From Laburnicola sp. R22_1 (taxonomy: Eukaryota > Ascomycota > Dothideomycetes > Pleosporales > Didymosphaeriaceae), in NCBI GenBank assembly GCA_014281115.1, contig JACONQ010000003.1, positions 248,001-312,000 on the forward strand: a DNA stretch of 64,000 bases. The letters run 5' to 3'. A model generated the notes under the pieces. It saw only the letters and a list, made by a program, of their open reading frames with translations. It was not told where the DNA came from and ran no database searches. This document shows positions 24,632 to 36,083 of the stretch, piece after piece (the first letter of the stretch is position 1; each line of letters starts with the position of its first letter). A program made the translations under genes and the position numbers.

Positions 24632-26772
24632 ATGGCGAATAAACCCGAGACAGGCAAGACGCCAGAGGTATGACTCCCAAGACTTTATGCGATGGTATCA
24701 AGACTGACCATGGATCGCAGGGCCTCATGAAAGCTCTCTCGCTCACCGACGACCGAACGCATAACCATGCCGCCGCCAAAGATACCGGTCCCGCCAACGA
24801 AGCCAGCGAGGCCAGCCAATTGTTGCTACCGACACAATTTTGTCGGTAGAAGGGGCCGAATTTTTTTCGGGCGATAGTAACTCACAAGGAGCTAAACTAA
24901 AGTTTAAATACCATAACTATACTTCTATTATATGCAACTCTATGTTATACTTTACTAGTAAAGGGAGCTATAGCAATATTAAAAGGTACGCTGGCATATC
25001 TCTAATAGCTGCATTTAATAACTACTATTTAGATAATAACCTATCTAGTTTATTATAGTAAGTTTAACCTTAACTTTGCTATACTTATTAACACTTATAT
25101 AATATAAATAGATCTAAAATTAATACCCTATTTACACTATCCTAACTATTTACTAGTAATACTTACTAATAGTAAATGCTACTATACTTATATATAGCTA
25201 TTTAAAAAAAAAAAAAAAAGAAGAAAAAGGGTAATAATAGAAAGATAGATAATATTAAGGTCCTTAAGAAGGTAGTAGTAAGGTGCTATAACTTACCTAA
25301 AGGTACGCTTATTAACTTAATCTTATATAATTACTAATATATATAAAAACTAAGAAGGATGCTATATTTATTAAAAGGGAGCTAAAAAGGATATAATCCC
25401 TTATTAAGTATATTAAAGAGGGTAATAGTCTCTGCCTAGAATATATAGTATACATTAAGGCGCTTTATAAGTATTACTACTTGTAGAGATAGTTACTAGG
25501 TCTGCTACTACTATTATCTATTTATAGGTTAATTATAAGAGGGGTGTTTAGTGCTACTTTATCTAGTTCTATTATAGGTTTAGCATTAAAATTAAACTGT
25601 TTAGCTTGAAAAGCAAAATTAAACATATGTCGAGCACCTTGCGGTAACAAGACCGCGAGGCCAGCCAGGTCAATGGCCCCAACAACTTCTTCAGCAACAT
25701 ACTAAGGACCGCGGAACTAGAGGCCGCCATGTTGAAGGACATTGTTGCATTCGCCACCGACGCGAAGCTCACGGAGGCAATTCAGGCAGGCAATCAACCG
25801 GAGGAAGTTGAGGAAATCGAAGGCCGAATCCAAGATTTCGCGCTCGAAACCAGGGCCCTAATGGAAGAAGCTACGACCGGCCTATCCGAGAACAACAAGC
25901 AGATGAATCCCACCCCGGCTCCCAAGTTCCACGCCCGGGACACCGACTTCGCCGTCATCGTCGAGAAGGCGTCCGAAAATATCAAGCAGATGGATACTAC
26001 CCCAGCCCCCACGTACCACCCCCGTGATGCCGACTTCGACGTCATCGTCCACGAAGCATTCACTCAATACGCCCAAGCCGAGCGCACCTTCTTCCTGTCT
26101 CTCTCCGCCACCGACAGCGCCCACCTCAGCGGCAACAGCCTACGTTCCACCAAGCCCCTCACTATCGCCACACTCCACTGGAAACACCTCAAGCTCCTCT
26201 TCACGCTCAAAGGCCTCAAGCCGTGCACGCTTCTCTCCCCCGTCTCGCCTTCCAACAACCCCGAAGCCGACAAGATCATGGACCGCCTCGTGACCACGGT
26301 CCTCAAGCCCATCATCGCCGAGCACAACCTTGAAGCCTACGGCTTCGCGTTGCGCAAAATCGAGCTTGCTGTCCCTACGGAGCGCTCGGCAGATGACTAC
26401 TACCAGAACCAATGGCTCTTCATCGACCTTTTGTCCTCCGAAGCCCAACTCGTCACCGACATCTTCCTCGTCCCGCACCCAGACAAGAAGTCCTCCGAGT
26501 AGGACATCGGTCGAGCCTTCGGATACCCCGTCGTTTCGCGCGAGGAAAACGCTGGCCTTATCCACTACTACGTAGGCACGTTCTCTAACCTGGTCATGTG
26601 CTACTTTATCCCCGGGGGCAGGGAGGATTGTGCGGCGGCGTGGGCGCATTACAAGCAGTGTTATGAGGTTGCGCAAAGTGTGGGGGTGCGGTTGGGGTTG
26701 TTCTCGTTTGATGAGGAGATCATGGGGACGATTGTGGAGTTGGCTAAGGAGATGCCTTGTTTGTGTGGGTGA
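24632..26772 (+). pseudogene. Unrecognised gene broken by an 836-bp insertion and a TAG stop
   Basis: Not recognised. Exon 1 is 24632-24667 (MANKPETGKTPE), then a 53-nt intron, then 24721-24818, where the frame ends in ...NEASEAS inside an insertion (24819-25654). Coding resumes after the insertion with QVNGPNNFFSNILRTAELEA and runs to a TAG at 26500-26502. The same frame then continues for 90 codons (DIGRAFGYPVVSREENAGL ... EMPCLCG) to a TGA at 26770-26772, so the TAG is probably a nonsense change. The uninterrupted product would be about 400 aa, hydrophilic, with two similar segments (NKQMNPTPAPKFHARDTDF and IKQMDTTPAPTYHPRDADF) in tandem. No membrane segment or catalytic motif was seen. 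Confidence 0.7.
24819..25654. mobile_element. A/T-rich insertion, 836 bp, 13-bp target duplication
   Basis: The host word gcgaggccagcca stands at 24806-24818 and again at 25655-25667, on each side of the insertion. The left end contains a perfect hairpin (stem ctaccgaca, loop of six, at 24826-24849). The ends are only loosely inverted (ttgttgctaccg against cttgttaccg). A run of 16 A lies at about 25204-25219. Coding remnants carry many stops and no family could be named. A 13-bp duplication fits a target-primed (LINE/SINE-like) insertion better than a cut-and-paste element, but this is inference. Confidence 0.75.
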
Positions 26773-27536
26773 GGGGATGATGTGGAGGGTGGGGAGGTGG
26801 AGAGGGCTGGTGAGTGTATGTTTGGGGTGGCGTCGTGTGAGGAGGCAGTATCACTTTGCATTCCTCACTATCTTATTTGTTTGAGGGAAGGGAGGCTTCT
26901 AGAAGAACTTGATGTGGTGGTATTGAATCTGCCGCGTGAATGCTGCACATAGTAGCTATATCTGTAATGAAGTCCTTGTATGTAATATCCATCCTACCGA
27001 AGAAGACACCTCGCGGATCGTGACATGGGATTCTAAGGCAGCCTGCAAGTGTGACTTAACGTCAACTGGCCATATAACTTCACGTCATACAGTCTCACAA
27101 AAAGGGCTGGGGGTGCATTCTCCGACGTGATAGCACGTCTTGACAACACTTCACGGTCTTCGCAACTCGGCACTACTAAGGAATACAATGCAGCTTCACA
27201 GGCTATATTAGAATCACGCGATTCGTCCCACTCCAGGGCTGAAGGCTAACCAGATGTAAAGCGCTGAAGAGAACCTTCCAGCGCCGAAAAATCTTTTCCT
27301 AGCCTCCATGCCAAAGGCTCCAACCTGAGCCCAGGAACTACAATTCATCAAGCCCCAACCCGATGAATCTTTTGAAGAAAAAAAAAGGCTTCATATATCG
27401 TCGCTATACCAAGCGATGCGAACCAAAACCGCAACCGCAAGCAGGAACCTTCCAGCCCGTCCAAGCTGCCACCTTCAGCTCACCCCCAACCAAAGAGATC
27501 ATACCCAATCAGGGTCCTCAACCAACCGAAAACAAC
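26773..27536. other. Intergenic between a broken gene and a DUF7730-like gene
   Basis: No supported gene. It is bounded by the 3' ends of a plus-strand and a minus-strand gene, so it should hold two convergent transcript ends. A run of A with some G follows 27376. Confidence 0.4.
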
Positions 27537-28597
27537 TCAAAACACAGCCTCTACATCCTCGCCCTCCTGCTCTTTAACCCGTCCAGCAATCTGCTCCTTA
27601 GCCTGCAGTCGAAGAAGCCTGCGCATCGGATCGCCTCGACTCGGCCACTTTGCCGCACAATTGACTACCCTAGAAGGAATACGAAGCTGCGTCAAACAGG
27701 GGATAAGCTGCTTGAAAGCCCACATGTTGCGCTTATCAAGGTAATCTTGAACATCGTGCCAATGGGGACGAATATATGTGATTGCGTTGCGCTGCGCGGG
27801 GAGGAGGTCGTGACACCAGCTCTCTAGAGCGCCGTCTGGACCGTCCTCTCGGCCGAACTTGGCTTCGACTTCGCCGGTGAAGGCGAATTGGTTGAGGGAG
27901 TAGGCGAGAGTGGAGGTCTCAGTGTTGATCTGGCGACAGACTTCAGGGAGGTGGAAGGCTGTCTTTGGTTTGGTGCGCTTTGGGCCGTTGTGGATGGGCT
28001 TGCCGATGTATGGGGAAGATGGTATCGGTTTGGATGCTGAAGTCGACTTCTTGACAGGCCCAGACTTGTTCATCGGCTCAGTCTTGCTTGCCGGCTCAGT
28101 GGTGTTCGGCGGCTCAGTCTCGTCCACTGTATCAGTCTTGTCCACAGTCTGAATCTTATCCACCGTATCAATATTCTTCACCAGCTCGACCTTTCGAAGA
28201 CTAACCTCAATCGTCTGGCCGCCCATTGCAAGCTCCCAAATCTTCCTCCTGATACCCTCATCGAGACGAAGAAGCGGCGATTCGACGGAGTTGCGCTTAA
28301 CGCTACGCAAGCAATGTCAGCGACATGTATATGTCATACAATAATCAATCGTAGTACTCACGCAGCAACCAGATAGTCCGGCGTATCCTCCAAGTCCAAC
28401 AATCCATCCGCACGAATCTTGACCGAGTCCCTGCGTCCAGGAGGAGGTGTTGGCTTCTGAAGGGCCTTGGACAACTTCTTGGTGTTGCGCTTGATACCCG
28501 GCTTGACGACCTTGAATGCCGGGAGCTTGGACTGCTCTTTTTTCTTCGGGGCACAGGAGGACTGCTCCGCTGCGGGCGTCACGCGGATGGGTGCCAT
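27537..28597 (-). CDS. DUF7730-like protein with degenerate Thr/Asp/Lys repeats
   Basis: Two exons, 28597-28362 and 28302-27537, with a 59-nt intron (GTGAGT donor), in frame, about 333 aa. The basic N-terminus (KKKEQSK, KPGIKRNTKK) is followed by the family block LLRLDEGIRRKIWELAMGG and, later, FHLPEVCRQINTETSTLAYS, then a C-terminal half with LPAQRNAITYIRPHW and LTQLRIPSRVV. Between the two conserved blocks is an inserted stretch of short imperfect repeats (TVDK, KTEP and NKS units) absent from the other copies here, probably grown by slippage. Function unknown. Confidence 0.8.
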
Positions 28598-29408
28598 TGT
28601 GTACAGATCGAAGGAGGTTTTTGAGCAGGTGCAAGGAGTTGGATAGGAGGACGCTGGAGATTTTTAAATCTGCGATCCGCTCGTGAGGCGTGCGGTGAGG
28701 GTGAACCCTCGGCCGGTGAACAGGTAGTCATGGTGGTACCCACGCTTGACGCGATGAAAGCCTATTAGAGTTCTGGTGGGGTGAAGATGAGGGTGAAGAT
28801 AAGAGTGAAGAGGAGGATGAAGAGCAGAGTGAAGACTTGGAATAACAGATATCTTGACGCTGATGCGAAGTGCAGTACGTGTCCGGAATTTTAGGAAAGA
28901 TCGATCCATGTGGGGTGCTGTGATAGTCAATAAGGAAGCCACGACCACACAGCCCCAAGGCGGAAAGTGCAAGAACGCAGCTTCTAGCGTAGAGTTGATG
29001 AGCGTCGTTATATCCAAGCCGCTTCGAGACATCTAGAGGTAGCTGAGCCAAATGCCTTTGAGATGCAACCCGCACGCCCAAGTGTTGCAAAGTGGAGGGT
29101 TGCTTGGCCAATTGGCTCGTGTGGCGAAGCTTGCTGGGTAAGCCTCAACAGGCCGACTGATGACGCGCACTTGAGGAGAAGGTACCTAGGTACCGATCAC
29201 AGCGTGCACGTGTGCGGAGAAGTGCAGGTGTGACTGAGCTCGTCCCTTCACCACGGGTGACACAGATTTCCTAAGACGGTACGGTCGAGCTCGAGTCTTT
29301 CTTGGCATTCTTCGCGCCCGCTATATGAGAGCGCGGGCTCAGAGCCCACTCTCGTTCTCCCTACGGCTCAACCATTAGGACCTAACTCAACACCACCGCC
29401 CCATCAAC
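28598..29408. other. Divergent promoter region of two DUF7730-like genes
   Basis: It lies between starts at 28597 (minus) and 29409 (plus). Open frames inside (for example 28664-29111) are low-complexity Ser/His/Pro-rich on the minus strand and are not supported. A TATATGA-like word lies near 29322, about 85 bases before the plus-strand start. Confidence 0.4.
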
Positions 29409-30071
29409 ATGGAGGAACCGCAGGCCGAGACGAAGCTCATCAACAGGACCATACCCGAGGAAGTGCGACACATGTACGTCAAATTCAAGCCCACATCAGT
29501 GTACCACACACATACCTACCCATAATACAGAACCGAACGGAATGCGATTAACTCTCCATTCTTGCGACTTCCTGGCGAATTGCGGAACGAGATCTACTCA
29601 TACTTCTACACTCCCCTGCTGCACCTCCAAATCCGTCTTCGCCTATGGCCAAATCATGTCCGAGTCAACGGGGATCGAGATCCAGAGCTGATTCTCCAAT
29701 TCCGGAACCAACTTATTTTGCCTCAAACCTGTCAGCAAATGTACCAGGAAATAGGAAATGCGGTTTATTCCAACATCTTCATCTTCGACAAGCACGAAGG
29801 ACCTGGAGGACTGCAATGTATAATACCCTCACCGACTCCGCTACACCTGATGGTGGATACCATCCAAGCTCCTCATTACTACGCGAGGTATATCATGTTT
29901 CCGGACGAGTTTCGTATGCCGCATGGGACGTTGACGTCGACGTTCCCAAATCTAAAGCGTCTATATTTCAACAAGAAATCGCAGGGTTTTTTCGCGAGGT
30001 TAAATGACAGGGTAGTTCACAAGGTAGTTTGGGATATAGAAGGGAAGGAGTTAGAGATTTGCTTCGAGTGA
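29409..30071 (+). CDS. DUF7730-like protein
   Basis: Exons 29409-29473 and 29531-30071 flank a 57-nt intron (GTACGT) and give about 201 aa. The conserved block NSPFLRLPGELRNEIYSYFY starts near residue 26, followed by LILPQTCQQMYQEIGNAVYSNIFIF. The C-terminal half has TSTFPNLKRLYFNKKS, the stretch in which these proteins list height and position. It is shorter than the copy at 15406-16435. Cell role unknown. Confidence 0.83.
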
Positions 30072-30764
30072 GTCGCCCAAGGAAGGTCCTCGAAAAATAT
30101 CCAAGATCAACGGAAATCGTGGAGTGTGTACACCGGGCCGACACCTTCGTCGTCGCTACTAGACTGTCTGATATGTTACTGCTTCCAAATTTTCAACAGA
30201 ACCGATGGCCTCCGGATGTCTTGTTCAGTCCACGGGCACAGTGTTCAAACGTGATGTCAAAGGTGTCGTCTCCGGTCGTGTTCCAGTGTTTGCGGAATCG
30301 GACCGAAGTCGGTACGGTGAGACGAGCGTTGGAGAAAGCATCGGCACAGATTCCAAGACGCCGGGCATCTCGTGGATAGCTAGGTGCGTGGCTATGTTCC
30401 CATCATTTGGGCGCATCTTCAGAGGCTCACGATATTGTGTATAATAATTCGCGTGAACAAGGCGGATGCCCAAAAGGTGTGGTGGCTCGTGCCCAGCCGG
30501 ACAGAGCTTGGCGAGCGAGCTTGACGCCTGGGGCAAGCGTCATCGCGCCGCTTGCGCCGTGCGGTCCTACGCGGTCCGTGGTTCAACTTCAAACGCGCAA
30601 AACTTCTCCTCAGCCCAACTCCCAAGCTCCACGCTTCGCCGAGCAATTCTAAACCTGCGCAGCTTCTTATCCTGCCCCGCCACTCTGTGGTCGTATATTC
30701 CACTCGCCTCGTGCCGGCCAGTGCTACCTTCTCCTTTTGCGACACCCGAGGCAAGCCTATCGCC
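30072..30764. other. Intergenic, promoter side of the CDF transporter gene
   Basis: No gene supported; overlapping frames on both strands lack family features. Confidence 0.4.
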
Positions 30765-32493
30765 ATGGGGCTCTCCAAGACGAGCAGGATCTTGATCCTG
30801 CTCACTATCGATACGCTGTTCTTTCTGCTCGAGATCTCAGTTGGTGCGTATATAGAGGCAGCCGAAAAAGTAGGACTTCAGCTGACCGGGGGCCAGGATA
30901 TGCGGTGCACTCTCTCGCGCTCGTGGCCGATTCATTCCACATGTTGAACGATGTCATATCACTCATGGTGGGACTTTGGGCCGTCAAGGTTGCGAACCAG
31001 AGGACGAATTCGAAGAACTACACGTATGGTGTAAGCGTTCCGAGCCTGCATCTATCAATGTCTCGTAAACTAATCACTCGCAGTGGCAACGCGCAGAAAC
31101 GCTCGGCGCACTGGTCAACGGCGTCTTCCTCGTCGCGCTCTGTCTATCCATCGTCCTCGACGCGATCCAGCGATTTGTCGAACCGCAACAAGTCTCGAAC
31201 CCGAGGCTGGTGCTTATTGTGGGGTCATTGGGCCTCGCGTCGAACATGGTGGGGCTCGTCCTGTTCCACGACCACGGCCACAGCCACGGCGGACATTCCC
31301 ACGGACACGGCGACTCTATAACACACGCTGAAGAGGGCCACGCACACGGGACAAATGCGGAAGACCGGGCTGTAGCTGACGAGCGGGGAAATGTCGCCCA
31401 TGTGCTACCGCAGAATCAAGTCAACAACTTCCCATCTGCGGTGACGAATGGATCGAATACACCCGGCAAGCGATCCACAGACATTACCTTCGCCCCCAGT
31501 AAAGACCGTACAACGCGTAACTCGGCATCTGGCAAGCGCGTCAGCAGGAAACACCACCGCTCACGATCGCGCAGCTACTCTGTACCAGAGGACATCCCGG
31601 TCTATCCTTCGTCTTTCCGAAACAGCATCATAGAGTCATCTCGCATGGGCGAGGAGTCCGGTTCCGACGCCGACAACGAGGGCGCATTGGGAGAGGAGGG
31701 ACCCACCGAGCAGACTCCGTTGTTGCAGAATTCCAAGAGCGATTCGGTCCAGCCTCACGACACAAAGAAGGACGCCCACACCGACCACAAGCACAACCAA
31801 CCGAAGGACGAGAGCAAAGGTGGCCACGGTCACAGTCATGATCTCAACATGCGCGGCGTCTTCCTGCACGTCATGGGCGATGCTCTGGGCAACATTGGTG
31901 TCATCGGATCAGCGCTCATCATCTGGCTGACCGACTACAGCTGGAGATTCTACTCCGATCCCGTTATTTCTCTTATTATCACTGTCATCATTCTCGGCTC
32001 TGCGATTCCTTTGTGCAAGGCCGCTGCACGTATCCTTCTCCAGGCTGTTCCGGCCGGGCTCTCCATCGACGACATCAAGGACGACATCAACGAGCTGGAC
32101 GGAATTGTGTCATGTCATCACGTCCATGTGTGGCAGCTCTCCGATACCAAGCTCGTCGCTTCGCTTCATGTTCAGGTCGCCTTCGACTTCAAAGGCGACG
32201 GCTCTGCACGCTACATGGCTCTTGCGCGCGAGATTCGTCAATGTCTTCACGAATACGGCATCCACTCCTCTACCATTCAACCCGAGTTCTGCCTCGACGA
32301 AAACCACGACCACACCGGGACGACGGACGAAAGCAGCGCCGACGAGGCGGCTGCATCTCGCAACGGTAGCCGCAAGGGATCAGGACGTGGCAGTAAGAAC
32401 GCCAGCGTGTGTGGAGAAGGCGAGGCGTGTCTCCTGGAATGCTCGGATGCGTGCGACAACAGCAAACAATGCTGCGAACCTACAACCAAGTAA
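30765..32493 (+). CDS. CDF family zinc transporter (Zrc1/Cot1-like)
   Basis: Exons 30765-30843, 30897-31030 and 31084-32493, with two 53-nt introns, give about 540 aa. The first membrane segment is at the very start (SRILILLTIDTLFFLLEIS). The zinc-binding D/H pairs of CDF proteins are present: ADSFHMLND in TM2 and FLHVMGDALGN in TM5. Between TM4 and TM5 is a long cytosolic loop, His-rich at both ends (HDHGHSHGGHSHGHG and GGHGHSHD) and Ser/Arg-rich in the middle. The C-terminal domain has IVSCHHVHVWQLSDTK, and the tail is Cys-rich (CLLECSDACDNSKQCC). In yeast this family moves zinc into the vacuole and gives zinc resistance; vacuolar location here is inferred. The tail cysteines suggest an extra metal-binding site. 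Confidence 0.93.
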
Positions 32494-33258
32494 TCTCATT
32501 CGGATTTTCCTATCTTCGTTGCATGTATCATCTACTGCACGCTGCTAAAAGCGTTGTTTCTATCATGGTCTAAAAGGACGACGGTTCCATTTGTTCCTAT
32601 GTCTTGGGTAGGGTTGTCTCCTCGTTGTGTGCCTCTGTGCTGTGCTGGGCTCGGCGGCTCGCGCTGTTGGAGATGATTGGAGTTGGTTGCATTGCATGGC
32701 GCTGGTGGGAATTTTGTGTGCACAGTGCACAGTGCGTTTGGGTATGAAATTGAGCTAGATAAATAAGCTATGTGAAGTGAGTGCGTGAGTGACTGGTGGC
32801 ATCTTGGCCTTGGTAGCTTGTTGAGTTGGATTGAGTCGGGGTTGGGTTTGCCTGCCTGGTGGCTGGGGTGGGTTTTTTTGTATATTGATTGCTATGGAGG
32901 TATATATATAGCATTCATATTGGGTTTAGAGGGTCTTTTTTGTTGTGATGTGACGTGATGTGGGGATTGGTTGCGTGCGCACATAAGCCGCCAAGGGCGA
33001 TCTGCCAGTTCATAATTGGCGGCGCAACGGGCGGGAGCGACGGATGCGGTTTGGCGCGGGAGCGGCAGAAGCTTGGTCCTTGCTTGGTTGGAGGTGGAGG
33101 TGCTTTGGTTGATGCGCTTGCAGAGGCAGATATTGCGTAGCATACCTGCTATGGCGACGGATGTCGGGTTAAATATGGGGGGCTGTCCTGGTGCGTCGCG
33201 CGTGCAGCCGACTTTTGGATTCTACTCCCTCTGCTTGGTGGTGAATTTGCACGGCAGC
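32494..33258. other. Intergenic, nothing supported
   Basis: It holds the 3' region of the transporter gene and the 5' region of the broken peptide transporter. An ATATATATA run lies near 32901. No gene supported. Confidence 0.4.
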
Positions 33259-34421
33259 ATGTCCAACGGACATACCGTCGAGGCTGCCCAGGTGCGACGT
33301 AAGTCACGCGATGAGCTTGTGGAGGAGGGAATTGACTGTGATTACCTAGCCTGCACCAGACGCTCGATAAGCCGGACCACTTCAACAAGACGGTCGACCT
33401 TGCGGGAGAGCCGTTGACCGACACGCCCAACGTCGAACCCATTGCGCCCGAGAAGGCTGCCATCGAGGCTTCGTCGCAGGATTCGGAGCAGGTTGTGGAA
33501 GACGACGGCTTCGGCGGCCATGTTCCGGCCGAGGAAGAGAAGCAGACACTGAGGCGTACTGCCGACAAGGTCCCCAGAGCAGCCTTCTTGGTCGCGGTGG
33601 TCGAACTCTGCGAGCGCTTCACGTATTACGGCGCTTCTGGTCTATTTCAGAATTATATCCAGCGGCCGCTGTATGGGAGGGATGGACCTGGTGCGCTTGG
33701 TATGGGCCACCAGGGCGCAACTGGGCTCAGCACCTTCTTTCAGTTCTGGTGCTATGGTATGTTCCTCTGTTGCGAATGAGTTCGCCCATGGGAGACACTG
33801 ACGGATTCTTTAGTGACGCCTATCTTCGGTGCCATCATCGCAGATCAGTATCTCGGAAAGTACAACGCCATCCTCATCTTCTGCCTCGTGTACATCGTCG
33901 GTCTTCTCATCCTAGTCTGCACTTCGATACCTAGTGCACTCTAACATGGTGCCGGCCTCGGAGGCTTCATTGCAGCCATCCTCATCATCGGCATCGGCAC
34001 CGGGGCAATCAAGTCCAACGTTGCACCCTTGATAGCCGACCAGTACAAGCGGCGCCAAATGAAGGTCTCAACAGACAAGAAGACAGGCGAGCGCGTTATC
34101 ATCGTCCCCGCCATCACCATCACACGCATCTACATGATCTTCTACTTCTGCATCAACCTCGGCTCACTCTAGCTCCTCGCAACACCCTACAGGGAGCGAG
34201 ACGTCGGCTTCTGGTCCGCCTTCCTTCTCTGCCTCTGCATGTTCCTCGTCGGCACCCTCACCCTCGTCCTCGGCCGCAAAATCTACGTCGTGCGCCCGCC
34301 CCAAGGCTCCGTCATAACCGACGTCTTCCGCGTCCTCTGGCTGATGATCCAAAACTGCAAAATGGACGCCGCGAAGCCGTCCTACCAAGCCGCGTGGGGT
34401 TCTTATGATAATGGTAGATGA
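33259..34421 (+). pseudogene. POT/PTR2-like peptide transporter, truncated and interrupted
   Basis: The start at 33259 (MSNGHTVEAAQ) is followed by a 68-nt intron and exon 33360-33757, which carries the N-terminal POT block KVPRAAFLVAVVELCERFTYYG and GLSTFFQFWCYG. A 55-nt intron leads to IFGAIIADQYLGKYNAIL, then a TAA at 33943 (expected Gln), GTGAIKSNVAPLIADQY, a TAG at about 34170, and GRKIYVVRPPQGSVITD. Similarity ends at KPSYQAAWG near 34400. Family members normally continue for about 300 more residues with the second half of the 12 membrane segments, so the 3' half is missing. The proton-coupled peptide uptake role is therefore lost. Confidence 0.85.
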
Positions 34422-35518
34422 AGCAACGTTGAAAGATTTCAAAGATTCGTTTTGTATCGTGTGAGCTTGATATGCTGGAATCATACGCAGGCTAAGGACA
34501 TCCTATGAATTGCTAACAGAACAGTGCCAATGGATGATGGACCAAGCGAAGAAGTGCGCGCACGTTCAGTGCACGCTATGGTATAATGCTGTCAGGGAAA
34601 GCTGTTGGGGGGGCTCAAAAACGTTTTTTTACTAAGCTGAGGTGAAGCTGTGAGAGTGGGTGGTGTAGTGTATCAATGATTCAATATGTGTATATTTGGA
34701 GCGGGACCGAATTTCTTCTCCGGCGAACACGATAGTCAAAATCAGACCAACCGGTTTGAGTACCGCAAATCTACTCGCATGTTCAGAGTGCCTTAGTAAA
34801 CTAACATTTCGATCTTACCAGTTTACTCTTACTTAGAAAGGGATAAGGCGCGCGTGGAGTAGGACCCACGGTGGCGTTCCCATGATGCTGCTTATTAGAT
34901 GGGAGCATGAATACATTATGGTTGCAGGCATATTGGACAAATTAAGATGAGCTGAAAAGTCCATGTACCTAATATATACTTATAAACCTAGCTGCTATCC
35001 ATATAATCTCCTAATGCAAAACCAACTACATTTATTTACATTATCATAATTCGCTCTCCGTGCACAATTCAACAGCCTATAAAAAAAAGACAGAACATTC
35101 AACTGACAGTATCCCAGGTTAAGAGCCTTCTTTCCCGTCTAGTAGCTCCCTCGCGTGACTTTGCAAGTGTCCTGTTCAGCTAGTAGTGTCTCTGAGAATA
35201 CGGCATACTACTAGCGATAAAGATATAAAGACATGATATCTATCCAACAGCGAGTCGTGTGCTCGCCTGTGGTCACTCACCTAACTTACGGTGCTGTGGG
35301 TCCCCGATTTCAGTCGACCCACACCAAGAACTAGACGCGAAAAAAAAAATCGCAAAAACATACAACAGCAGGTATTCTCCAGCCCTCACGGATCTGAATA
35401 CTCGCCCACCGGTATCGAGCTTAAATCGGGCAGATCAGACGGGATGCCTTGCTCTCAGGATCCTATGGTCGTATGTGACATGAGACGGAAAATGCACAGT
35501 ACATACCTAATACATGCC
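34422..35518. other. Intergenic, nothing supported
   Basis: This directly follows the break in the peptide transporter relic. No similarity to the missing half of that gene, no transposon end and no repeat was seen. A short A run lies at about 35340-35349. Confidence 0.4.
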
Positions 35519-36083
35519 CTACGCGTCTCCCCCTGCCGCAACTCTAGCCGCGCGCGCGCGCTTCTTGGTAGCCTTCCGCTTCGTCACTTTAAACCTATGA
35601 TACCCTTTCTTCGGCAACTCCCCAGCATCCATAACCTCGCGATTCGCCGGCCGCGACAGCTGCGCCTCCCGCTGCGCGGGGATCCGGCCCTCCATCCACA
35701 GCTTAGTGCGACTACGGCCCCCGACTCGAAAGTCGTTGTTCGCATGCACCATCGTAGCCGTCTCGGCGTACATCTGGCGACACGTCTGCGGCAGGGCGCA
35801 CGCTTGCGGCGGGACAGTGGACCGCTTTCGGCGAGGGTCGAACTCGATGAAGCATGATTCGTTGGCGAAGGTGAGTACGTGGTTGTAGATTATGTTTCGG
35901 AGTTCGGGGGGGTAGTTTGAGGAGGGGGCTGTTGTGCTCGTTGTCGGTGGAGTGGGCTTGGAGCTCGTCGGGGATCGTACTAAGGTTGGTACGAACCAGG
36001 GTGTCGACGGTCTCTTGCTCGTCTACTTGGCTGCAAGGTCGCTTGGTGCGCTTGGTGGTGTTTGCGTCGCGCTCTTTTTGCAT
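35519..36083 (-). pseudogene. DUF7730-like gene with a one-base frameshift in a C run
   Basis: The start at 36083 (MQKERDANTTKRTKR) leads to SPLLKLPP. At the coding-strand run of seven C (plus-strand G run 35906-35912) the frame shifts, and the family block continues in another frame as PELRNIIYNHVLTFANESCF, then LPQTCRQMYAETATMVHANN, ending at 35519. Six C would keep one frame and yield roughly 187 aa. The Arg/Lys-rich tail (RFKVTKRKATKKRARAARVA) resembles a nuclear localisation signal. Either a recent frameshift or a homopolymer error. Confidence 0.72.

Noticed and set aside
24819..25654. Reading the insertion as a long intron of the host gene
   Set aside because: Its borders are a 13-bp direct duplication of host coding sequence, which an intron would not create, and the composition is that of decayed transposons.
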